A stretch of 64,000 nucleotides of DNA from CAMCHP01 sp036835325. GTDB lineage: Bacteria > Bacteroidota > Bacteroidia > Flavobacteriales_D > Sanyastnellaceae. The translations under genes were made by a program, and so were the position numbers. The DNA is taken from the NCBI GenBank assembly GCA_036835325.1, contig DAITMF010000008.1:16074-80073 (forward strand). The letters are read 5' to 3'. Below the pieces are notes generated by a model. The model did no database searches. It was given only the letters and a program-made list of their open reading frames with translations, and was not told the DNA's origin. Of the stretch, positions 1 through 9,664 are shown one piece after another. The first letter of the stretch is position 1. Each line of letters begins with the position of its first letter.

Positions 1-15
1 AATTATACCGTCGCC

Positions 16-1416
16 ATGCGAATTAAACCAATTGTTCTTGCGCTTGCACTTGCGTTCACTTCAGTGGCTACGGCCCAGTTGATGAACCTATCGCCGTATT
101 CGCGCTTTGGCTTGGGCGACATCTACAACAGTGGCAACACCGGCTCTTTGGCCCTTGGTGGAGTGAAAACCACCTTCAACGATGCGGCCATGATCAATGC
201 AGAGAACCCGGCGACACTGGGTTACGTGTTCAACACCACACTGCAAACCAGCCTGCGTTTCAACACTCTGCGCCTTAGCCAAAACGGCAGTGAAGCCACA
301 TTGAACAATGGTTTTCTCGAGCAGTTTCAAATGCTCTTCAAGCGGCCCGGAGCCAAAACCGGTGTGCTGATGGGCATTAGTCCGTTCACCACCACCGGCT
401 ACGCCATCACTACAACTGACCCGAACACACCCGTTGGGCCCGTCGTATACAACTACGAAGGCAAGGGGGGTATTACACGTGCCTATGCCGCGGTTGGACG
501 AAAGTTCCCGATCAAGCAGTACTACCGCTTTTTAGATAAAGATGGCGCGGCTACCGACAGCCTTCGTGTAATTCGCCACACCGTTAGCGGCGGTTTGACC
601 GGCAATTACCTCTTTGGAGCAGTGAACCAAACACGGCTTGTTGAAATTCAGAATACCACGTTCTTGGGCACTCGTGCAACCGATCGACTTTCACTTTCAG
701 ACTTCACACTCGATCTGGGAGTACACTACGAATGGCTAGCACGCATCAAGTTTGGTAAAGACAAGAAAATCATTGAGCGCACCGCACTTCAGGTTGCCGC
801 CGTTTATTCGCCCGAACGCCGCGTGGGGGGCACCCTTGAGGCTTACTCCGAATCGGTGATTTTTCAGGGCGGGCGTGCCTTTGCCATTGATACCACCTTT
901 GCAGTGAACGGCGAATCAATCAGCACCTTACCGCAGCGATTGCGAAGCGGCGTTGCCATACACCACTACAACCGAAAAGGGCGCCACATCATGGTTGCCG
1001 TTGACTATGAAGCCCGCAACTGGTCACGATTCCAAACCCTCACTGACGAAGGCAACATTAACCCTGGATTGGTGAGTAGTCAAGAATTTTCGTTCGGCGT
1101 GCAGTACATGCCGAAACCCATTGAAGAATCCGGGAACTTTTTACAGCGCGGACAATACCGCGCGGGCTTGCGGAATACCCAAACTTACCTTGTGGTACAA
1201 GGTGAACAGATTGTTGACCGAGCGGTTTCACTTGGGCTAAGTTGGCCCATGATTAGCTCGCGAAGCGCAAGCAAATTTCACCTTGGCATGGAATTTGGTC
1301 AACGAGGAGAAGACAACGGCCAATTGCTCCGGGAAGACTACACCAACTTCTACGTTGGATTCTCTCTGGCGCCATTTGTAAAGAATGCCTGGTTTGTCAC
1401 ACGAAAATACGATTAA
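16..1416 (+). CDS. Outer-membrane beta-barrel protein, Bacteroidota type
   Basis: 466 residues with a signal peptide ending near residue 20 (ATAQ), followed by NLSPYSRFGLGDI, a phrase typical of an uncharacterised family of Bacteroidota outer-membrane barrels. The rest alternates short amphipathic strands with polar loops, and the last strand ends near the C-terminus, as expected for a barrel. Its precise role is unknown; the FadL/PorV-like fold is an inference. It is the first of a same-strand run leading to LptC and a PpiD-like foldase, which fits outer-membrane biogenesis. The ATG is only 15 bases from the window edge, so its promoter and any upstream operon partner are not visible. Confidence 0.75.
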   Translation: MRIKPIVLALALAFTSVATAQLMNLSPYSRFGLGDIYNSGNTGSLALGGVKTTFNDAAMINAENPATLGYVFNTTLQTSLRFNTLRLSQNGSEATLNNGFLEQFQMLFKRPGAKTGVLMGISPFTTTGYAITTTDPNTPVGPVVYNYEGKGGITRAYAAVGRKFPIKQYYRFLDKDGAATDSLRVIRHTVSGGLTGNYLFGAVNQTRLVEIQNTTFLGTRATDRLSLSDFTLDLGVHYEWLARIKFGKDKKIIERTALQVAAVYSPERRVGGTLEAYSESVIFQGGRAFAIDTTFAVNGESISTLPQRLRSGVAIHHYNRKGRHIMVAVDYEARNWSRFQTLTDEGNINPGLVSSQEFSFGVQYMPKPIEESGNFLQRGQYRAGLRNTQTYLVVQGEQIVDRAVSLGLSWPMISSRSASKFHLGMEFGQRGEDNGQLLREDYTNFYVGFSLAPFVKNAWFVTRKYD

Positions 1417-1436
1417 CCCGATCTAACACATAGACC

Positions 1437-2801
1437 ATGAAACAATTCGCACTACTTGCAGCATTTGCAATAGGGATGATGAGCTCAATGGATGTTTACG
1501 CCCAACCCGATAACTCGAAATACGGCGCCACCGAAGAGCAACAAGTTGCTTGCATGGAAGCGCTCAGCGTTTACAAAAGCTTTAAAGACCAAGACAACCT
1601 GAAAGATGCTTACCGCATTTGGCAGAAAGCCTGCACGGTTTGTCCGCCCGATGCACAAGAATCTGTCTACATCGACGGTGTGCGCTTCATCAAAAACGAG
1701 ATGAAAGAAAGCAAAGGCGATAAAGAACGTGTGAAGGTACTTGTTGACTCTTTGATGAGCACCTACGACAAGCGCATGGAGTACTTCGCGGCCACTGACA
1801 AGAACCCCAACAACCGTTGCACCATTCTTGGCTTTAAGGCAAACGACTACTCGAGCATCTTTAAAAACCGTACCCGTGATGCCTACGAGCTATTCAAGGA
1901 GTCATATGAATGCTTGAAAGCAGAAAGCAATGCAAGCGTTTTGAGCGGCTACTACATCGCTATGTTTGAACTCTTCAAATCCGCCGAAGGCGCTGAGAAG
2001 AATGCCCTGCTAAGTGACCTCCTTACAGAGTACCTCAACATGCAAGATTACGTTGACGTCAATGTAAAAAACAGCAGCGATGACCGCGTGAAAGAAGGCT
2101 ACGAGAAAGCCCGCAACAACATTGACGAGATCTTTTTGCAAATCGCAGAGTGCGAACAAATGTTGCCTGTGCTTGAGCAGAAGGTTGCCGGCAGTCCTGA
2201 CGACTTCGAATTGAAGAAGAAAGTGCTTCGATTGATGAACCGCAAAGATTGCTCTGATGGTGAGTTTTTCATCGCCGTGGCAAAAGCGGTCTACGCTAAA
2301 GAACCTGAACACAGCTCAGCCTATGCCATCGGCAAAGTACTTCTCAAAAATGAAGAGTTCGGTGAATCGCTCCGTTACATGGAAGGCGCCGTTGATCTCT
2401 GCGGAGACTGCGGCGAACGTGAAACCTACCTCCTCCGCGCCGGTCAGCTGGCTTCTGTTGTGAAGCAAAACAGCAAAGCGCGCACCTACGCACGAAAAGT
2501 GCTGGAGATTAACTCTAAGAACGGACAAGCCATCATTCTTGAAGGTGACGCCATCTTCGGAATGTCAAGTCAGTGCGACGACGGTGCGCTCGGAGCACGT
2601 TCAGTATACTGGCTCGCGGCCGATTACTACGCCCGTGCCCGCAGCCTTGACCCGAGCGTGAGCGACTTGGCCTCGAAGAAAATTTCGATTGCAACAAACC
2701 AGTTCCCTTCGAAAGAAGACATCTTCAAGTTTGCCAAGAAAGAAGGCGACAGCTTCACCGTACCGTGCTTGGGCGAAACCACAACCATTCGCGTACGATG
2801 A
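1437..2801 (+). CDS. Secreted TPR-like repeat protein
   Basis: 454 residues with a signal peptide ending at VYAQ (about residue 23). The mature part is rich in charged helices and contains tetratricopeptide-like pairs, clearest in the C-terminal half (around residues 270-400, where a two-helix pattern recurs with A/Y/L at TPR positions). Several cysteines are spread through it (CTVCPP, CGDCGE), suggesting disulfides in the periplasm. It starts 20 bases after the barrel gene, and its TGA overlaps the lptC start as ATGA, so translation is probably coupled. Such TPR proteins commonly sit between the barrel gene and lptC in Flavobacteriales; the molecular function is not known. Confidence 0.75.
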   Translation: MKQFALLAAFAIGMMSSMDVYAQPDNSKYGATEEQQVACMEALSVYKSFKDQDNLKDAYRIWQKACTVCPPDAQESVYIDGVRFIKNEMKESKGDKERVKVLVDSLMSTYDKRMEYFAATDKNPNNRCTILGFKANDYSSIFKNRTRDAYELFKESYECLKAESNASVLSGYYIAMFELFKSAEGAEKNALLSDLLTEYLNMQDYVDVNVKNSSDDRVKEGYEKARNNIDEIFLQIAECEQMLPVLEQKVAGSPDDFELKKKVLRLMNRKDCSDGEFFIAVAKAVYAKEPEHSSAYAIGKVLLKNEEFGESLRYMEGAVDLCGDCGERETYLLRAGQLASVVKQNSKARTYARKVLEINSKNGQAIILEGDAIFGMSSQCDDGALGARSVYWLAADYYARARSLDPSVSDLASKKISIATNQFPSKEDIFKFAKKEGDSFTVPCLGETTTIRVR

Positions 2802-3370
2802 GCAACCCAACGGCATTGAAAGCATTGATTCCGCTCGCGCTTGCGAGCGGAATCTTTTTTTCGTGCCGAAACGAGATTGAAGAAATCAGAGCGCTGACCG
2901 AAGACCGCGAGTTTTCGGTGCAAACCATTCGCAACGGCATTTTCTATTATACAGAAGACGGCAGGCTTTCTAACACCTTGGAGGCTACTGTTTTTGACCG
3001 GTACGAAGGTGAGAATCCGCGCATTGAAGTCAGCGATGGTTTCACGCTAACCATTTTCGACTCGGTAGGCGGTGTTGATGCCACCTTAACCGCTAGGTAC
3101 GGCACTTGGTGGGACCTTGAAGGCCGCTTGGTTGCCCGAGAAAATGTAGAACTCATCAACAACGAAGGAAGCACACTGCGCACCGAAGAACTTTACTTCG
3201 TCCAAGACAGCGACCGCGTGTACACCGACAAAAACGTTGCCATCACCACCGGTGACGGCACCATCTACGGCAAAGGCTTGGTCAGCGACAGCCGTTTCAG
3301 GCAACGCCGAATCAAGCAAGTCACCGGAACCATGTACATTGACGAACCAACCCCCACTGAGACCCCTTGA
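2798..3370 (+). CDS. lptC: LptC-family LPS export lipoprotein
   Basis: 190 residues. LptC is the periplasmic bridge of the Lpt pathway, passing lipopolysaccharide from the LptBFG extractor to LptA. The N-terminus has a hydrophobic stretch ending in FFSC, read as a lipobox. The body is a beta-jellyroll-like run with IRNGIFYYTEDG near the start and the later pattern of paired strands (RTEELYFVQDSD, YTDKNVAI, GKGLVSD) seen in LptC/OstA-like folds. I chose the ATG overlapping the previous stop (ATGA) over an ATG 33 bases further upstream because the shorter form puts the lipobox at the right depth. Followed after three bases by a small membrane protein gene. Confidence 0.85.
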   Translation: MSNPTALKALIPLALASGIFFSCRNEIEEIRALTEDREFSVQTIRNGIFYYTEDGRLSNTLEATVFDRYEGENPRIEVSDGFTLTIFDSVGGVDATLTARYGTWWDLEGRLVARENVELINNEGSTLRTEELYFVQDSDRVYTDKNVAITTGDGTIYGKGLVSDSRFRQRRIKQVTGTMYIDEPTPTETP

Positions 3371-3373
3371 TCT

Positions 3374-3586
3374 ATGGATTTCGAACAACAGCTTAAGATG
3401 CACCGTATCGCCGAACGCTTTTGGCTCCTCGTTGTGATTGTCACTACCGGTATCACCATTTACTGGTGGGCCACCGAAGGCATTTATGCACACCGCTTTG
3501 CGCCCGTGGTTCCGGCGTTGGCGCTGTTTTGGTTCACAGTGCGGCGCCGGTTGCGCAAGCGACTGGAGCGCAATCGTGAACAGTAA
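3374..3586 (+). CDS. Small two-helix membrane protein
   Basis: 70 residues with two predicted membrane helices (about residues 16-34 and 42-56) and a strongly basic C-terminal tail (RRRLRKRLERN). It begins three bases after lptC and lies 53 bases before the CorC-like gene, so it is probably co-transcribed. I do not recognise a named family. The spacing and the sensible membrane topology argue that it is a real gene rather than a chance ORF. Confidence 0.6.
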   Translation: MDFEQQLKMHRIAERFWLLVVIVTTGITIYWWATEGIYAHRFAPVVPALALFWFTVRRRLRKRLERNREQ

Positions 3587-3639
3587 CCATCGCTTTGCTT
3601 TTTCGTTTACTTTTGTTGTAAACCCTTGCGCCCCTTTCC

Positions 3640-4914
3640 ATGGACGATGACAGTTGGCTTATAATTCTCTTATCCATTGCCTTTTCTGCGTTTTTCTCAG
3701 GCATGGAGATCGCCTTCGTTTCGGCCAACAAGCTGAAAATTGAGCTCGATGCAAAACAGGGGTCGCTCGCCGCAAAGATTGTAAGTCGCTGTTTAGCTTA
3801 CCCAAGGCTGTTTATTGCAGCCATGTTGGTGGGCAACAACTTGGCGCTGGTTGCATACGGAATTGAAGCCGGAGCGATGATTTCGCGGTTTTTCTTTTTT
3901 ACGGATGACTGGAACGACGCCGCACAGCCCTACCTCGCACTGGCCGTTCAAACGCTAATTTCGACCCTGGTCATTTTGGTTACCGCCGAATTTTTGCCGA
4001 AATCGATTTTCCGCATCAATCCCAATGGCTGGTTGAAAATCATGGCGTTGCCACTCAGTCTGGTTTTTGCCGTTTTGTTCATCCCGGCGTGGTTGGTCAC
4101 CCGCGTCAGCACCTTGTTCTTGCGCGTTGTTTTTCGCGTCGACATGAGCGATGAAAGCAAAGGGTTCGGTACCGTAGACCTTGATCACTTTCTGCGCGAC
4201 ATCACGGCACGGATGGAACCCGAACAAGAACTGGAGCACGAAATTCAGATTCTCCAAAACGCCCTTGACTTTTCGTCGTTGAAAGCACGCGACTGCCTCA
4301 TCCCCCGAAATGAAATCATAGCATTGAATGTTGAAGACTCGGTAGAGGCCCTCCGCAACCGTTTTGTAGAAACCGGGTTGTCGAAACTCGTGATTTACCG
4401 CGACAGCATTGACAACATCATCGGCTACGTGCACATCCGCGACGCGTTCAAAAAACCTGAAAACATCAAGAAAGTGTTGATGCCCGCACTGTTCATTCCT
4501 GAACCCATGCCGGCCCAAGACGTGCTTGAGACCTTTATCAAAAAGAAGCGCAACCTCGCTGTAGTGGTTGATGAATACGGAGGAACCTCAGGAATCATCA
4601 CCATTGAAGACGTAGTTGAAGAAATTTTCGGCGAAATCGAAGACGAGCACGACCGCGAAGAATTGATCGAAGAAGAGCTGAATGAGAACCATTTTAGGTT
4701 CAGTGCCCGCCTCGAAATTGATTATTTGAATGAAACCTACAAGCTAAACCTGCCTGAAGGCGACGACTACGACACCCTCGGCGGTTTGATTTTGCACCAC
4801 ACCGAAGACATTCCTGAAGTGCATGAAACCTTGCGCATCGATGATTATACGGTGCGTATAGAGCGTGTGAGCAATACCCGCATCGAATTGGTGGAGCTCG
4901 TAAAAGAAGATTAA
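3640..4914 (+). CDS. CNNM/CorC (hemolysin-family) membrane protein
   Basis: 424 residues. Domain order: CNNM transmembrane domain (about 1-190, opening with ILLSIAFSAFFSGMEIAF, the SGxEIA signature), paired CBS domains (about 205-330, including DSVEALRNRF and VVDEYGGTSGIITIEDVVEE), and a C-terminal CorC/HlyC domain (about 340-420). Family members are linked to Mg2+/Co2+ homeostasis, and the flavobacterial GldE lipoprotein-associated paralogue has the same architecture. This copy lies in the lptC-ppiD run rather than beside gldD, so I do not call it gldE. Length is normal, with no truncation. Confidence 0.88.
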   Translation: MDDDSWLIILLSIAFSAFFSGMEIAFVSANKLKIELDAKQGSLAAKIVSRCLAYPRLFIAAMLVGNNLALVAYGIEAGAMISRFFFFTDDWNDAAQPYLALAVQTLISTLVILVTAEFLPKSIFRINPNGWLKIMALPLSLVFAVLFIPAWLVTRVSTLFLRVVFRVDMSDESKGFGTVDLDHFLRDITARMEPEQELEHEIQILQNALDFSSLKARDCLIPRNEIIALNVEDSVEALRNRFVETGLSKLVIYRDSIDNIIGYVHIRDAFKKPENIKKVLMPALFIPEPMPAQDVLETFIKKKRNLAVVVDEYGGTSGIITIEDVVEEIFGEIEDEHDREELIEEELNENHFRFSARLEIDYLNETYKLNLPEGDDYDTLGGLILHHTEDIPEVHETLRIDDYTVRIERVSNTRIELVELVKED

Positions 4915-5016
4915 TTTCAGGTAACGTTCCAACAATTTTCGCGTAAGCACGAGGCACTTTCATAAGTCACAGAACCTCCGTATATTCGCCGCTCCAAAAA
5001 AATTAAAGCTACACCG

Positions 5017-7110
5017 ATGGCATTGATTGAAAACATTCGGAAACGTCAGGGCCTCCTTCTTGCGATGGTTGGTCTGGGTATGTTGAGCTTCCTTATTCCT
5101 TACGACGCTGTTATGTCGTTGTTTGGGCAAGGGGCCAACCGTGAAGTAGGCAGCATTGACGGCAATTCGATTACCGCTCTTGACTACCAAAACGCCCTCC
5201 AGAAGCGCCGTGGGCTCTTCAACTACACCAGCAACCAAGCCCTCGAAAATGAGGTATGGAACGACCTCGTGGAAGCTACTCTACTCTCACCTGAGTACGA
5301 TGCCCTCGGTTTGGACGTCTCTCAAGAAGAGTTTGACGAGATTCGCTTTGGCGATCACATCTCGACCTACGTGAAAAACACCTTCTACGGTGGCAATGTG
5401 AGCCAAGAGTCGCGTGACAACTGGCGCACAACATTTGCTAACATGTTCAACGATGAGACCGGTCCGGGTCGCGCCAACTATAACGGCTACGTTGATGTTA
5501 TCGTACAAAAACGCCTCCGCGAGAAGTACGACGTGCTCGTGAACAAAGGTTTGTACGCCAACTCGCTCGAGGCGAAGTACGAATTTGTTCGCGGCGAAGA
5601 GAAAGTCAACATTGACTATGTACTTGCAACGTACAAAACCCTTGCCGATAGCCTTGTTACAGTGAAAGACAGTGACGTACGCGCCCTCTACAACAAGCGC
5701 AAGTCTGATCCTAAGCTGAAGCAGCAAGAAGCCCGTGACCTTGAATACATCAAGTTCACCCTTGAGCCATCGGCAGAAGACATCACCAAACTTCGTACAG
5801 AACTGGAAGCATTGTCAACCGAATGGCGTACGCTTGACAACGACACCAACTTTGTTACCCGCAACAACAGCGGAGCTCCTTACATCAGCCGCCGTTTGAA
5901 AGAAAACCAAGCAGTAACCGAGGGCGACAAGTCTATCTTTACCACTCAAGAAGGTGAAGTTGTTGGACCGTACGAAGACGCCGGCCGCATGGTTGTTGTT
6001 AAACCGGTGCGTTTCATCGATGTTCCTGATAGCGCAGCAAAATGCCGTCACATCCTATTGTCGTTTAAAGACAAAGGCAATGCCGATGAAGTAGCCGAGC
6101 TAAAAGCACGTGCTGACAGCTTGCGTCGCCGCCTCCGCGCTGGTGATAGCTTCGACGATTTGGTAACACGCTTCTCTGAAGACCCAGGTTCAAAAACAAC
6201 CGGTGGGGTTTACGATTTCTTCCCACGCGGACAGATGGTGAAGCCCTTCGAAGACTTCTGCTTTGACAACGCAATCGGAACGGTTGGTAGTGTTGAAACC
6301 ACCTACGGCATTCACCTTGTAGAGGTATTGGATCAACGCTGGACTGTGAAGGAGGCTGAATTGGCTGAACTCATCCGCACCATTGCCCCTTCTGCAGAAA
6401 CTCGCCGCAACATTTACAACACAGCGCGCGACTTTGCAACCAACTTCCGTGACGAAGAGAGCTTCCGCACCGCCGCAGACACCATGGGCTACGCCCTTAC
6501 TGAAGCCAAAAATGTACTTCCCGGTGCAAGCAACGTAGGTGCATTGCGCGACGCATACGAAGTGATCAATTGGTCAATGAAGGCCGAGAAAGGCACTGTT
6601 TCTACACCGCTTACCGTAGGCAATGACTACATAGTGGCCCTATTGACCAAGGTCATGAAAGCCGGCGAGCCGAGCTTCGAAAACATCGAAGATCAGATGC
6701 GCGAAGAGGCAACCAAAGCTGCCAAAGCGAAGTACCTCATTGAAAAACTGAAGAAAGCAGAAAACCTTGAGCAGGCGGCGGCAATTGCCGGTACAACCGT
6801 AAAGAGCGCAAGCGGCATCAACCTGAAGAGCGGAACCATCACCGGAAGCGGTGTTGGCCAAGAACCTAAGGTTGCCGGTTTGGCGTTCGCTGTTCCAAAC
6901 GGTAGCATGTCACTGCCCATCGAGGGTGAGTTTGGCGTATGGGTTATCGCTCCTACCAGCGAGGTAACTCCTGCCGCTGAGCGCGACGACTACTTTGCTG
7001 AACAAGAGCAAGCGACAACCCGCATGCGCGGAGGTTTGTCGATTCAGTTGCTGAACGCCATTAAAAGTGGCGGCGATGTTAAAGACCAACGCACTGAATT
7101 CAACCAATGA
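5017..7110 (+). CDS. PpiD/SurA-like peptidyl-prolyl isomerase, membrane-anchored
   Basis: 697 residues, a periplasmic folding factor for outer-membrane and secreted proteins. The N-terminus (ENIRKRQGLLLAMVG) is followed by a single transmembrane anchor (about 11-32). A SurA-N/PpiD-like chaperone region comes next, and a clear parvulin domain lies at about 340-440 (CRHILLSFKD, FSEDPGSKTTGG, YGIHLVEVL). The C-terminal third is helical and matches the second, non-catalytic PPIase-like part of Bacteroidota PpiD. A -7-like box, TATATTCG (4981-4988), lies 28 bases before the ATG, so the gene may have its own promoter. It ends just before a strong terminator. Confidence 0.9.
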   Translation: MALIENIRKRQGLLLAMVGLGMLSFLIPYDAVMSLFGQGANREVGSIDGNSITALDYQNALQKRRGLFNYTSNQALENEVWNDLVEATLLSPEYDALGLDVSQEEFDEIRFGDHISTYVKNTFYGGNVSQESRDNWRTTFANMFNDETGPGRANYNGYVDVIVQKRLREKYDVLVNKGLYANSLEAKYEFVRGEEKVNIDYVLATYKTLADSLVTVKDSDVRALYNKRKSDPKLKQQEARDLEYIKFTLEPSAEDITKLRTELEALSTEWRTLDNDTNFVTRNNSGAPYISRRLKENQAVTEGDKSIFTTQEGEVVGPYEDAGRMVVVKPVRFIDVPDSAAKCRHILLSFKDKGNADEVAELKARADSLRRRLRAGDSFDDLVTRFSEDPGSKTTGGVYDFFPRGQMVKPFEDFCFDNAIGTVGSVETTYGIHLVEVLDQRWTVKEAELAELIRTIAPSAETRRNIYNTARDFATNFRDEESFRTAADTMGYALTEAKNVLPGASNVGALRDAYEVINWSMKAEKGTVSTPLTVGNDYIVALLTKVMKAGEPSFENIEDQMREEATKAAKAKYLIEKLKKAENLEQAAAIAGTTVKSASGINLKSGTITGSGVGQEPKVAGLAFAVPNGSMSLPIEGEFGVWVIAPTSEVTPAAERDDYFAEQEQATTRMRGGLSIQLLNAIKSGGDVKDQRTEFNQ

Positions 7111-7151
7111 TTGATCGAGGGTTATCCATCCTCATCCCATAAGATTAAATG

Positions 7152-7176
7152 AAAAAGGCCCCAACTCGGGGCCTTT
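7152..7176. terminator. Bidirectional rho-independent terminator
   Basis: The stem AAAAAGGCCCC / GGGGCCTTTT around the loop AACTC is flanked by A-rich sequence on the left and T-rich sequence on the right, so it reads as a terminator on both strands. It lies between the convergent ppiD-like (+) and queA (-) genes. Confidence 0.9.
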
Positions 7177-7191
7177 TCGTTTGTAGGCAAG

Positions 7192-8373
7192 TCAACTTCG
7201 CTCAAGCAATGAGCTGTCGCCATAACTCAGAAACCGATACCCCGAGCTGAGTGCATGGCTGTAAACGCGCCTCCAGTCATCGCCAATGATGGCGTGCACC
7301 AGAAGCAGCAAGGTGCTTTTTGGCATGTGGAAATTGGTGAAAATGCCATCAATGCTGCGAAGGGTGTATCCGGGGGCGATCATGATGCTGGTTTCAAAAC
7401 CGTAGCGGTCGAGCTTCTCTTCGCCTAAGGCGGTATGCAGCCACGCCATTGCCTCGTTAAAGTCGGCAAACTGCGGCTCAACCTTGTACGGTTCATACTG
7501 GTCAATGAACCGTGGCATCTTGCCTTCTCGGCGCCACTTTTCAGCCAGCCAGTACACACTTTCAAGAGTGCGCAGTGATGTGGTGCCCACCGCGTATTTC
7601 TTACCGGCCCTACTGAGCATTTCGATGGCTGAACGCTCAACCTCGCATTGCTCTTCGTGCATTTCATGGTCAAAAATCGCATCTACAGACATGGGTTTAA
7701 AGGTACCCGCGCTCACATGAAGGGTTAGCTTTACCTGATCAACGCTCAGGCTACGCAAGATTTCATCGGTAAAGTGCAAGCCAGCTGTAGGAGCGGCAAC
7801 GCTGCCCAATTTCTCGGCGAAGGCGGTTTGGTAACGCAAGCGGTCGCTTTCGTTGGCCTCGCGGTGAATGTAGGGCGGCAACGGAATTCGTCCGGCGTGT
7901 TCAAGCACCTCCGCGAAGGGCATGCCACCGGGTTTCCATTCGAGGGCCACGAGAAACTCATCTCCGCGCTTTTCTACGAGCGATGCGTGTACGGTTACGT
8001 CTTCGGATTGGATGGTCACGTGGCCGTCTTTCCAGCGCTTGGCGCCGCCCACAAGGCACATCCAGTGGGTAAGTCCTGTGGCTTGCATGGCATGGTCGAC
8101 GGCATCGTCAGCCGGCCGAAGGAGGAAGATTTCAACCTTTCCGCCGGTAGACTTGTGTCCGATTAAACGCGCATGAATTACCCGCGTATTGTTGAGAATA
8201 AGCTGACTTCCGGGAGGCAGCAGCCTGACCACATCGCTGAAAGCATGGTCAGTAATGAGGCCACCTTTGTAATGGAGCAGCCGTGAAGCGTCGCGACGTT
8301 CGGCAGGGTGCAACGCAATGGCCTCCTCCGGAAGCTCGTAATCGAAATCTTCAGGACGGTAATCGGTTTTCAT
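7192..8373 (-). CDS. queA: S-adenosylmethionine:tRNA ribosyltransferase-isomerase
   Basis: 393 residues. QueA transfers and isomerises the ribosyl part of SAM onto preQ1 in tRNA, making epoxyqueuosine. Family hallmarks seen: an N-terminal DYELPEEAIALHPAERRDASRLL, LILNNTRVIHARL, the central PTAGLHFTDE, and VGTTSLRTLES near residue 260. Somewhat longer than the enterobacterial protein (about 356 residues), with extra residues in the middle. The start lies 4 bases after the stop of the upstream amidohydrolase gene, so it is the last gene of a three-gene minus-strand operon. Its 3' end is 16 bases from the shared terminator. Confidence 0.97.
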   Translation of the reverse strand: MKTDYRPEDFDYELPEEAIALHPAERRDASRLLHYKGGLITDHAFSDVVRLLPPGSQLILNNTRVIHARLIGHKSTGGKVEIFLLRPADDAVDHAMQATGLTHWMCLVGGAKRWKDGHVTIQSEDVTVHASLVEKRGDEFLVALEWKPGGMPFAEVLEHAGRIPLPPYIHREANESDRLRYQTAFAEKLGSVAAPTAGLHFTDEILRSLSVDQVKLTLHVSAGTFKPMSVDAIFDHEMHEEQCEVERSAIEMLSRAGKKYAVGTTSLRTLESVYWLAEKWRREGKMPRFIDQYEPYKVEPQFADFNEAMAWLHTALGEEKLDRYGFETSIMIAPGYTLRSIDGIFTNFHMPKSTLLLLVHAIIGDDWRRVYSHALSSGYRFLSYGDSSLLERS

Positions 8374-8377
8374 GCAA

Positions 8378-9664
8378 TCAGTACTTCCCTTGGTATTTGA
8401 GGTAGAGTTGCAGTTGGCGGTTTGAGAGGTCGATCTCGCGTCCGTCGATGAATGCCAAGGTCACTTTGTTGCCGAGCATGTCAAGGGCATCTCCATCGGA
8501 GATGAACAACGTGGCTGACTTCCCTTTCTCGATTGAACCGTAGCGGTCATCGATGCCCAAAATCTTTGCTGTGTTCAGCGAGAGTGCAGCGACGGCCTTC
8601 TCGTAGTCGAGGCCATACGCTACTGCCGTACCCGCGTAAAACGGCATGTTTCGCGTGCCCATGCGCTCCATATCACCGGCATTCTGGAGACAGAAAAGCA
8701 CCCCTGCATCGTTGAGCAGCTTGGGCAGTCTATAAGTAAGGTCAACGTCGTCTTCGGTGAAGCGTGGCAATTCGTGCAAGCGTTGCACCATCACCGGCAC
8801 ACTGTTATCGACCAGCAGTTCGGTGCACAAGTGGCTGTCAGAACCACCCACGATCACCATTCGCGGAATCGAGAATGCCCGCTTCAGGTGAATAGCTTCT
8901 TGAATTTGGCGCACGTCATCGGCATGGATGTAGAGCGCAAGTTCACCGCTGAAGAGTGCGCACATGGCCGCGAACTTCACTTCGGTGACATCGGAAGGAC
9001 GGTCGCACCATGCCTTGGCTTCAGTGAAGAAACGTTCGATTTCGTGTTTCTGCTGGTCGTAAGTCTTCATTTTCACTACTTCCATGCCGTTTCCACGGTG
9101 GCGGTGGTGCGTGTACGGCCAATTGAGGTGTATGCCATCGACCATTTCGATGGCGGCATCTTCCCAGTTCCACGCATCGAAATGAACAATGCCGCTGCTG
9201 CCGGCAATGGTGCCGCCTCGTGGCGTGATTTGGCCCAACAAAACGCCGTTTGAGCGCACCGTTGGAGTGATTTCACTTTCGGTGTCGTAGGCGATTATGG
9301 AGCGGACATTCGGACGAAAAGTTCCGATCTCATAGACATCGGTTGCCGCACGAACGGCGTCAATTTCGGCGAGTCCGATGGTTGAGTTTGGCGCGATAAA
9401 CCCCGGGTAGAGGTGTTTGCCTCTCGCATCGATGATTTTATCCCACCCAAGTGTACCTGCTTCATCGGCTATGCCAACGAACAGTATGGTTCCACCGTCG
9501 AAACCGACGGCCCCGTTTTCGATGACGGTTCCCGCTCCGGTGTGCACGGTTGCACCGGTAATCAAAATGCTTCGCATCTGTTTTCGACCCGGAGTGATTT
9601 GATCAACGGCACTAAATGCCAGTGATACCAGTGCAGCGACGGTTAGAATGGTGTATGTTCTCAT
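8378..9664 (-). CDS. Secreted amidohydrolase-fold protein, metal motif missing
   Basis: 428 residues with an N-terminal hydrophobic segment resembling a signal peptide. The fold is that of the amidohydrolase/imidazolonepropionase superfamily: beta-sandwich ITGATVHTG...IENGAV, then the barrel, ending with the conserved ALSLNTAKILGIDDRYGSIEKG. The position where active members have PGxIDxHxH reads YPGFIAPNSTIG, so the first metal-binding HxH is absent. It may be a pseudo-enzyme partner of the larger protein encoded immediately upstream, with which it overlaps by four bases (ATGA), implying coupled translation and perhaps a stable complex. The substrate is unknown. Confidence 0.85.
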   Translation of the reverse strand: MRTYTILTVAALVSLAFSAVDQITPGRKQMRSILITGATVHTGAGTVIENGAVGFDGGTILFVGIADEAGTLGWDKIIDARGKHLYPGFIAPNSTIGLAEIDAVRAATDVYEIGTFRPNVRSIIAYDTESEITPTVRSNGVLLGQITPRGGTIAGSSGIVHFDAWNWEDAAIEMVDGIHLNWPYTHHRHRGNGMEVVKMKTYDQQKHEIERFFTEAKAWCDRPSDVTEVKFAAMCALFSGELALYIHADDVRQIQEAIHLKRAFSIPRMVIVGGSDSHLCTELLVDNSVPVMVQRLHELPRFTEDDVDLTYRLPKLLNDAGVLFCLQNAGDMERMGTRNMPFYAGTAVAYGLDYEKAVAALSLNTAKILGIDDRYGSIEKGKSATLFISDGDALDMLGNKVTLAFIDGREIDLSNRQLQLYLKYQGKY